A stretch of DNA of 64,000 nucleotides from Actinomycetes bacterium. Its GTDB lineage: Bacteria; Actinomycetota; Acidimicrobiia; Acidimicrobiales; Ilumatobacteraceae. The stretch lies in NCBI GenBank assembly GCA_021414085.1, contig JAIOPC010000011.1:209200-273199 (forward strand). Direction: 5' to 3'. A model generated the notes under the pieces. That model had not been told where the DNA came from. It did no database searches and saw only the letters and a program-made list of their open reading frames with translations. Position numbers and translations under genes: made by a program. This document shows positions 58,217 to 64,000 of the stretch, in pieces (position 1 is the first letter of the stretch; each line of letters opens with the position of its first letter).

Positions 58217-59148
58217 CTCGCAGCGATCACGCGCGCCGCTAACGCAGCCATCACCGACGGTTCGTCGTTGACGCACGCCGTGCGCGCAAACGCCAGGCCG
58301 AGGCCGCGGGCGCGAGTCGCGGCCTCCACATCCAGGTCGTACAGCACCTCAAGATGGTCGGCCACGAAACCGACGGCACAAACGAGCACGCCGCGCTGCT
58401 GGTTAGCGTCGTTCTCTGCTTCGGCCAACTCGTCGATGACGGCGAGGATGTCGGGGCCGAGCCACGGTTCCTGAGTGCGGCCAGCGCTCTGCCACGCGAC
58501 CGCCCACCGACTCCAATGCGTGAGGCCGACAGCGGCCGCCACTGCCTTGGCCGTTGCACGAATCTCGCCGGGGTAACGATCGCCCTCAATCGTGAGCACG
58601 CGTTCAGGTAGCGAATGTGCTGTGAAGAGCACCTTCGTGTTCGTGGGCAGTGTTGCCAGCTGTGCGCGCACTTGCTCGGCGGTGAACTGCACGAAGGCTG
58701 GCTCGGTAGCCCAGCTCTCAATTCCGGTGACATCGAGGCCCAGCGGTGCGGCCGCAGCTTTCGCTCGCTCCAGGTATTGGCCCACCGAGAGTGCCGAGTA
58801 GTGCGGCGCCGCCACCAGTGCAACGACACGGTGAAAGCCATCGGCCGCGAGCGCCGCGACTGCCGACTCGATGCGCGGCTCTGCGTGCTTCAAGCCGAGC
58901 ACCACGTGGTACTGATCGGGCGCGGCCTCGTCGAGCATTCGTTGCAAACCGTCGCGCTGTGCTTCCGTGCGCGCCGCGAGCGGGCTGAGGCCACCGATCG
59001 CTTCGTAGCGCGACGTCAGGTTGGCGAGTTGCTCGTCGGTGGGTGGCCGACCGCGCCGGATGTCGGTGTAGTAGTCGACGATTTCGTCGGCGTGCCGTGG
59101 CGTGCCGTAGGCCATGAGCAGCACGGCTGTGCGCGTTTCGGTCGTCAT
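58213..59148 (-). CDS. hemH: Ferrochelatase (coproporphyrin type likely)
   Basis: A 311-residue ferrochelatase. Typical are AVLLMAYGTPRHADEIVDYY at the start, ALVAAPHYSALSVGQYLERA near 115, LFTAHSLPERV near 174 (His of the metal site) and WSRWAVAWQSAGRTQEPWLG near 212. VLVCAVGFVADHLEVLYDLD near 255 carries the conserved Glu. In actinobacteria it inserts iron into coproporphyrin III (then called CpfC). It overlaps hemE and hemY by four bases each. hemQ, the last enzyme of this route, is not in the window. Confidence 0.94.
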   Translation of the reverse strand: MTTETRTAVLLMAYGTPRHADEIVDYYTDIRRGRPPTDEQLANLTSRYEAIGGLSPLAARTEAQRDGLQRMLDEAAPDQYHVVLGLKHAEPRIESAVAALAADGFHRVVALVAAPHYSALSVGQYLERAKAAAAPLGLDVTGIESWATEPAFVQFTAEQVRAQLATLPTNTKVLFTAHSLPERVLTIEGDRYPGEIRATAKAVAAAVGLTHWSRWAVAWQSAGRTQEPWLGPDILAVIDELAEAENDANQQRGVLVCAVGFVADHLEVLYDLDVEAATRARGLGLAFARTACVNDEPSVMAALAARVIAAR

Positions 59149-60197
59149 GCAGCGGTTGCTTCGTGCACGAGCCTCACGACGGCGGCCAGCACATCCGGGT
59201 CGGCTTCGGGTTGCACGCCATGACCGAGGTTGAAGACGTGGCCGGGGTGCTTGCTGCCGTTTGGATTGGCGTTGTCGGCGAGCACTGCTCGAGTCCCTGC
59301 AAGCGCCGTATCCGTGCCAGCGAGCACCAACGCTGGGTCGAGGTTGCCTTGCACAACGAGACCATCGCCCATGCGCCGCCGTGCCTGCGCGATCGGTGTG
59401 CGCCAGTCGAGACCGAGCACGGCCGGTCCGGCGGCGTGCATGTGCTCCAGCAGGTGATCGCAGCCGACCCCGAAGTGAATGCCGGGTACATCCGGAAACG
59501 CGGCACGCAACGCGCTGAACACGGCCGTCGAATGTGGCTGCACCAGCGACTGGTAATCGGCGGCGCTCAACGCGCCTGCCCACGAGTCGAACAGTTGAAA
59601 CGCGCGGGCACCATTGCGCAGTTGGCTGCTGATCGATTCGACGGCGTGTTGCACGAGCCGCTCCATGACCGCATTCCACAGCTTTGGATCGGTGTGCATC
59701 ATGCGCTTGGTGTTCACATAGGTCTTGCTCGGTCGACCTTCGATGAGATAGCTGGCGACCGTGAACGGCGCACCGGCGAATGCGAGCAGCGGCACTTCTG
59801 CAGGTAGCTCGCCAGCGAGTTGGCGCACGGTCTCGGCCACGTATGGCGCGTCGGCCTCGGCATCGAACGGGCGTAACCGCGCGAGGTCGGCAGCAGTGCG
59901 CAGGGGTTGTGTGCACATCGGGCCGGTGCCGGGTGCAACGTCGATGCCGAAGCCGACGGCGTGCGCCGGCACGACGATGTCGCTGAACAGCACTGCGGCG
60001 TCGACGCCGTAGCGGCGCACGGGCTGCAAAGTCAGCTCGGCCGCGAGATCGGGCTGCTTGATCGCATCGAGGATGCTGCCGTTACCGCGCAACGCTCGGT
60101 ACTCGGGCAGGCTGCGACCGGCCTGGCGCATGAACCACACAGGGGTATGGGTGCTCGGGCGACCGAACGCGGCCTCAATGAACGGTGCAGCGGCCAT
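59145..60197 (-). CDS. hemE: Uroporphyrinogen decarboxylase
   Basis: A 350-residue decarboxylase converting uroporphyrinogen III to coproporphyrinogen III. Signature stretches are PVWFMRQAGRSLPEYRALRG near 19-38 (with the MRQAGR motif), VDAAVLFSDIVVPAHAVGFG near 65 (substrate Asp), PLLAFAGAPFTVASYLIEG near 125, and FNLGHGVQPEADPDVLAAVV near the C-terminus. It is the first gene of the hemE-hemH-hemY-sortase operon. ATG 60197 gives the standard length. Confidence 0.96.
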   Translation of the reverse strand: MAAAPFIEAAFGRPSTHTPVWFMRQAGRSLPEYRALRGNGSILDAIKQPDLAAELTLQPVRRYGVDAAVLFSDIVVPAHAVGFGIDVAPGTGPMCTQPLRTAADLARLRPFDAEADAPYVAETVRQLAGELPAEVPLLAFAGAPFTVASYLIEGRPSKTYVNTKRMMHTDPKLWNAVMERLVQHAVESISSQLRNGARAFQLFDSWAGALSAADYQSLVQPHSTAVFSALRAAFPDVPGIHFGVGCDHLLEHMHAAGPAVLGLDWRTPIAQARRRMGDGLVVQGNLDPALVLAGTDTALAGTRAVLADNANPNGSKHPGHVFNLGHGVQPEADPDVLAAVVRLVHEATAA

Positions 60198-60258
60198 TGC
60201 CCGGCACGCTATCGGCGGCCAACTTGTTGCAGGAAAATCGTTGTAGCAGGATCTTGAA

Positions 60259-61032
60259 ATGTCGACTGACCTTTTCTCCCTGCAAGGCAAGACGGCCGTT
60301 GTTACCGGCGGAAGTCGTGGTATCGGGGCAATGATCGCCCGCGGTTTGCTGGATGCAGGCGCCAGCGTGGTGATCAGCGCCCGCAAGCAACACGAGCTGG
60401 ACGAGGCGCAGTTGGCGTTGTCGAAGTTCGGTTCGGTGCATGCCATCCGGGCGGATGTGAGCACGATGGAGGGCGTCGACTCGCTGGCGGCGCAGGTGGT
60501 CGAGCACTTCCCAACGCTGAACATCCTGGTGAACAACGCGGGCGCCACGTGGGGCATGCCGTTGGACGACTTCAACGAGCACGCCTGGGACAAGGTGATG
60601 GACACCAACCTGAAGGGTGTGTTCTTCCTGACCCAGCGTTTGTTGCCCAATTTGCGCGCAGGCGCAACCGCCGACGATCCGGCGCGCGTCATCAACATCG
60701 GATCGATCGACGGTCTGCATGTAAACCCGATGGACACGTACAGCTATTCGGCCAGCAAGGCAGGTGTGCATCACCTCACCCGCGCGTTGGCGCGCAAGCT
60801 GGGGCCGCAGCACATCACCGTCAATGCGGTCGCGCCCGGCCCGTTTGAGAGCAAGATGATGGCCGCGACTCTGGAGGCTTTTGGCGACTCGATCGCGCAG
60901 TCGGCGCCGCTCGGCCGGATTGGCCGGCCCGACGACATGGCAGGGGTCACGGTGTTTCTCGCCAGCCGCGCTGGCTCGTATGTGACGGGCAGCGTGATCG
61001 CCGTCGACGGAGGCATCGGCACCACCGTGTGA
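60259..61032 (+). CDS. Short-chain dehydrogenase/reductase (SDR)
   Basis: A 257-residue classical SDR. The cofactor motif is VVTGGSRGIGAMIARGLL (TGxxxGxG) near 14. NILVNNAGATWG is near 92, catalytic Ser in NIGSIDGLHV near 146 and YxxxK as YSASK near 160. The C-terminus GSYVTGSVIAVDGGIGTTV is typical. It resembles 3-oxoacyl reductases and rhamnolipid RhlG-type enzymes; the substrate is unknown. It is divergent from hemE (61 bases between starts). Confidence 0.9.
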   Translation: MSTDLFSLQGKTAVVTGGSRGIGAMIARGLLDAGASVVISARKQHELDEAQLALSKFGSVHAIRADVSTMEGVDSLAAQVVEHFPTLNILVNNAGATWGMPLDDFNEHAWDKVMDTNLKGVFFLTQRLLPNLRAGATADDPARVINIGSIDGLHVNPMDTYSYSASKAGVHHLTRALARKLGPQHITVNAVAPGPFESKMMAATLEAFGDSIAQSAPLGRIGRPDDMAGVTVFLASRAGSYVTGSVIAVDGGIGTTV

Positions 61033-61124
61033 CCGGCTTGGGCGTCTAGTTGTCGCCTTTGGGTTGGCCGATAGAGTTTTCAGACCACGTTTCCAGGTTT
61101 CCCTCGGCCGTGGACCCCCAATCC

Positions 61125-63293
61125 ATGACGCAACACCACCCCGATCTCGCCGCTGAGCAGGAGTTCATCGACTTCGCTTATCGCTGTCTCGAGCAGAGCA
61201 AGGTCGATGCATGGAAGATGCGGGGCCTTCATGAGGGCACCCTCGGTGGCACGTTCCAGGCCCGCTACGAGCGCGATGTTTACGACGAAGCCGTGTTCAA
61301 TCGGCTGACACAGCTCGATCTCGGCGACGCGGCGCTGGTGTTTGGCCGCATCGACCGACATGTTGTGAACGACGAGGCGGCTGGCGATTCGCAGCACCCT
61401 GGTGCGGTCGAGAACTTCCACATCGGCCGCCTTGCTGTCGCCGACGAAAACGCCGATCCGGTAGTCGTCGATTGGCGGGCACCCGTGGCCGAGCCGTTCT
61501 ACCGCGCTACCGGGCGCGATCCATTGGGCTTGGCGCGGCGTCGTCACTTCCACGTACACGGTCGCGAGCTGTTGGGGCTGGAAGACGAGTTGTTTGGCGA
61601 CGGCCACCTGGGCATCGGCGCCGAGGACGGCACGAGCTCGGCCACGATCGATCGTGCCGACGGCATTCGCGGGTACAGCACGTTGCTCGCTGTTCTCGAG
61701 CGCGGTCGCACCGGCCAGCTGGGCGACATCGTCGCGACGATTCAGGGTGAGCAAGACGAGATCATCCGCTCGCCGCAAGCCGGTGTGCTGGTGGTGCAGG
61801 GCGGCCCGGGCACGGGCAAGACGGTGGTGGCGCTCCACCGCGCTGCGTACCTGCTGTACACGTTCCGCTTCCCGCTGGAAGACCAGGGTGTCTTGGTCAT
61901 CGGGCCCAACCGGGTGTTCCTGCGCTACATCGAGCGTGTGCTTCCGTCGCTTGGTGAGGCAGGTGTCGAACAAGTCGTTCTCGCCGATCTGGTTCCCGAC
62001 GTGCAATGGGCGCGCTACTCGATCGATGCTCCCGACTCGCCGCTTGCCGCGCGGGTGAAGGGCGATCTGCAGATGAGCTTGGTCATCGATAAGGCCGTCA
62101 CCGATCGCGAGCGTGCGCTGCGCGAGGACTTGGTGGTGCCGTTCCGCACGGGCTACGTGCGGTTGCGCGCGGAAGAATCGAATCGCATCGTGAAGGCGGC
62201 GCAGCGTCGTTTCCGCAAGCACAACGCGGCGCGTCGATGGGTCGAGACTGAGGTCTGGACCGCGATGGCCGAAAGCTGGCGCCACGACTCGGTCTCGCCG
62301 GCGCAGGTGAAAGAGGCGATACGTGCGCTGCCGGAAGTGCGCGCCGCGTTCGAACGCATGTGGCCCGTGCTCACGCCGGCGCAGTTGTTGCACGACCTGT
62401 TCGGCAGCAAGGCGTTGTTGAAGCTGGCGGGGGCTCGGCACCTTCCGGAGAACGAGTACTTGGCGTTGTATCGCGAGCGCATGCCCGAGGTGGCCGACGT
62501 GCGCTGGACAGAACACGACGTTGCGTTGCTCGACGAGGCGCGCAGCTACCTCGGTGCACGTGCGGTGAAGGGTGCGACCAAGCCCGACGAGGCCGACGAG
62601 ATTCGCACGTTCGGGCACATCGTGATCGACGAGGTGCAAGACCTGACGCCGATGCAGTTGCGCATGGTGTCGCGTCGGTCGCTGAACGGCAGCATGACTG
62701 TTGTTGGCGACATTGCGCAGGCCACCGGCGCGCTCGCGCCCAACGACTGGGACGATGTGCTGCGCCATCTGCCGACACAGAAACCGGCGCGGGTTATTGG
62801 GCTCAGCGTTGGTTATCGCATTCCGGCAAACATCATGGAACTCGCCAACCGCGTGATGATGGCGGCGACGCCCTCGCTGCGTGCGCCGACCAGCGTTCGT
62901 ATCGGCGACGAGCATCCCGAGTTCTTGCATGTCGCTCCTTCGGAACTGATGACTGCGGTGGTCGGTGCAACCAAGGAACTGGATGCCGATGTCGGCGAAG
63001 GCAACATCGCCGTTGTTGTGCCCGACGCGATGTTTGAGGCCGTGTCGACCGCGCTCGATGAAGCCGGTATCGAGCACGGCAAAGCAACACGCATGGGCCT
63101 GACGATGGGCATCACGGTGGTGCCGGTCAGCGTGGTGAAGGGTCTCGAGCTCGACGGTGTAGTCGTGGTCGAGCCTGCGGACATCGTCGCCGGCGAGCAG
63201 CAGGGCTTGCGCGCGTTGTACGTCGCACTCACTCGCAGCACGCAGCGCCTGACGATCGTGCACGCCAAGTCGTTGCCCGACGCAATGCTCTAA
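61125..63293 (+). CDS. helD: HelD-type RNA polymerase-recycling ATPase (UvrD-like)
   Basis: A 722-residue superfamily-1 helicase-like protein. It has the HelD N-terminal helical region (EQEFIDFAYRCLEQSKVDAW, DAALVFGRIDRH, VVVDWRAPVAEPFYRAT). Walker A is VVQGGPGTGKTVVALHRAAY near 225, Walker B is HIVIDEVQDLTPMQLRMVS near 500, and the C-terminal helicase motif is LRALYVALTRSTQRL. HelD frees stalled or inactive RNA polymerase with ATP; in some actinobacteria it protects against rifamycins. The class II arrangement is suggested by length and N-terminus. ATG 61125 is the start closest to the conserved N-terminus. Confidence 0.88.
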   Translation: MTQHHPDLAAEQEFIDFAYRCLEQSKVDAWKMRGLHEGTLGGTFQARYERDVYDEAVFNRLTQLDLGDAALVFGRIDRHVVNDEAAGDSQHPGAVENFHIGRLAVADENADPVVVDWRAPVAEPFYRATGRDPLGLARRRHFHVHGRELLGLEDELFGDGHLGIGAEDGTSSATIDRADGIRGYSTLLAVLERGRTGQLGDIVATIQGEQDEIIRSPQAGVLVVQGGPGTGKTVVALHRAAYLLYTFRFPLEDQGVLVIGPNRVFLRYIERVLPSLGEAGVEQVVLADLVPDVQWARYSIDAPDSPLAARVKGDLQMSLVIDKAVTDRERALREDLVVPFRTGYVRLRAEESNRIVKAAQRRFRKHNAARRWVETEVWTAMAESWRHDSVSPAQVKEAIRALPEVRAAFERMWPVLTPAQLLHDLFGSKALLKLAGARHLPENEYLALYRERMPEVADVRWTEHDVALLDEARSYLGARAVKGATKPDEADEIRTFGHIVIDEVQDLTPMQLRMVSRRSLNGSMTVVGDIAQATGALAPNDWDDVLRHLPTQKPARVIGLSVGYRIPANIMELANRVMMAATPSLRAPTSVRIGDEHPEFLHVAPSELMTAVVGATKELDADVGEGNIAVVVPDAMFEAVSTALDEAGIEHGKATRMGLTMGITVVPVSVVKGLELDGVVVVEPADIVAGEQQGLRALYVALTRSTQRLTIVHAKSLPDAML

Positions 63294-63294
63294 G

Positions 63295-64000
63295 TCACGC
63301 GGCGCGGATGGTTGGTGGTCCGATGGTGCGGATTGCTCCGTCGGGTTGGGTGATGGTGAGTGTGCGGTTGGGTGTGAGGTGGAGGTGCCAGCCGCCTTCG
63401 TGGACGAGGTGGTGGTGTTTGTTGCAGATTGGGATGAGTTGGTTGATGTCGGTGAGCCCGCCGAGGCTGTACCAGGTGACGTGGTGGATTTGGCAGTGAT
63501 CGAAGGGCACTTCACACAACGCGCAGCTGCGGTAGAGGGCGCGTAGGGCGCGGCGTTGGTGGCGGTTAGCAATTCGTGTTTCGCGGCCGAGCATGATGCG
63601 CACACCATCAGCAGCCACAACGACGGGGCTGACCGAACCGATGCATGCCCAGCGGCGGATTGTTTCGATGGGGAGTCCGAAGCGGCCGAGTGCGATGTCG
63701 TAGATCGTGTGCTCGTGCGCGTGACCTGACAGCAGTGTTTCAGCGTCGATGAGCACGGTGACGTCGGGTGTACCTGAGGCCGAGACGGTGTCGTCGCCGA
63801 GCAGCAGGGCGGCGAGCGCGAGTGCGGCGAGGTGTTGTTGTTTCTCGATCGGATCGAGCGGGCAGGTGTCGGGTGTCGCGTTCGCGAATTGGCGCTCGAC
63901 GGCGTTGCGTAGGGTGCCTTCCAGCCGTGCGCCGGTGGCTGGGTCGAAGCGGCCGTTCAGGCACCACATGCCGTCGCTATCGGTGAACCACTTCAGACGG
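63295..64000 (-). CDS. DUF222-HNH endonuclease-like protein, C-terminal part
   Basis: About 234 residues are in the window and the frame is open to its right edge, so the N-terminus is missing. The DUF222 part (WCLNGRFDPATGARLEGTLR) is followed by a segment with VTVLIDAETLLSG and IRRWACIGSVSPVVV. The C-terminal HNH motif (RALYRSCALCEVPFDHCQIH, then HVTWYSLGGLTDINQLIPIC and NKHHHLVHEGGWHL) has the CxxC-type zinc site. Such genes occur in many copies in actinobacterial genomes, sometimes associated with mobile introns or inteins. It lies two bases after helD, convergent. Confidence 0.9.
   Translation of the reverse strand, partial: RLKWFTDSDGMWCLNGRFDPATGARLEGTLRNAVERQFANATPDTCPLDPIEKQQHLAALALAALLLGDDTVSASGTPDVTVLIDAETLLSGHAHEHTIYDIALGRFGLPIETIRRWACIGSVSPVVVAADGVRIMLGRETRIANRHQRRALRALYRSCALCEVPFDHCQIHHVTWYSLGGLTDINQLIPICNKHHHLVHEGGWHLHLTPNRTLTITQPDGAIRTIGPPTIRAA

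Noticed and set aside
61080..63620. A very long open frame (846 codons) on the minus strand opposite helD
   Set aside because: It is antisense to a clear HelD protein with Walker motifs, contains no family motif, and runs through both helD and the DUF222-HNH gene. High GC favours such open antisense frames.

Overview
This window looks like chromosomal DNA of a high-GC actinobacterium, most likely of the class Acidimicrobiia (Ilumatobacter-like). That placement is inference. It rests on the dense high-GC coding, the actinobacterial families present (mycothiol-dependent isomerase-like proteins, a DUF2342 protein, HelD, a bL37-type mini ribosomal protein, DUF222-HNH), the Thr/Ser-rich linkers behind many signal peptides, and a sigma factor fused to an anti-sigma-like module. 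There is one tRNA, tRNA-Leu(UAA). I saw no rRNA, prophage, intact insertion sequence or CRISPR array.

Layout. 1-12 kb: rsmI (cut by the window edge), DUF192, an EamA transporter, trmB, a sulfatase, and three small regulator cassettes (ArsR+YCII opposite an MDMPI-like protein; DUF1348-TetR-MOSC; ArsR-SRPBCC). Each cassette carries a visible palindromic operator. Then come ychF, an LPRTG surface protein and a PHP phosphoesterase. 12-19 kb: the bL37 mini-gene, a prolyl oligopeptidase, two L,D-transpeptidases around a lipoprotein serine hydrolase, a RecB-like nuclease, a structured gene-free stretch and a broken LPXTG gene. 19-31 kb: MarR, an S41-like lipoprotein, tRNA-Leu, a UBP zinc finger, EamA, a NUDIX regulator with two tandem oxidoreductases, an ABC exporter, an MMPL transporter and a nucleoside hydrolase that appears to start at CTG. 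31-44 kb: a DUF2342 protein, an epimerase, a degenerate trypsin-PDZ protein, moaE, mreB, an RNB exonuclease, a sugar dehydrogenase, tesB, an ALDH7-type dehydrogenase and a candidate HTH/nucleotidyltransferase toxin-antitoxin pair. 44-53 kb: an alpha/alpha-toroid protein, a methyltransferase and a GT4 glycosyltransferase in one operon, then the sigma/anti-sigma fusion, dtd, an aminotransferase, a D-2-hydroxyacid dehydrogenase and lnt. 53-64 kb: a large repeat surface protein with an LPKSG motif, a lipoprotein-type sortase translationally coupled to hemE-hemH-hemY, an SDR, helD and a DUF222-HNH gene cut by the window edge.

Two themes stand out. First, the cell envelope: sortase substrates, a sortase, Lnt, several lipoproteins, L,D-transpeptidases, MreB, a GT4 cluster and a membrane-anchored sigma factor. 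Several of these enzymes lack textbook catalytic residues (Lnt Cys to Ser; a trypsin-like protein lacking its whole triad; a DUF2342 protein without HExxH). Second, very tight gene packing: most operon junctions are 4-base NTGA overlaps. These fix several start codons, including a TTG at 16257 and a CTG at 30910.

The best candidates for something new are the one-polypeptide sigma/anti-sigma/sensor protein (47357-49009), the sortase embedded in the heme operon, the HTH-nucleotidyltransferase pair with its operator, and the structured gene-free region at 18.3-18.65 kb.
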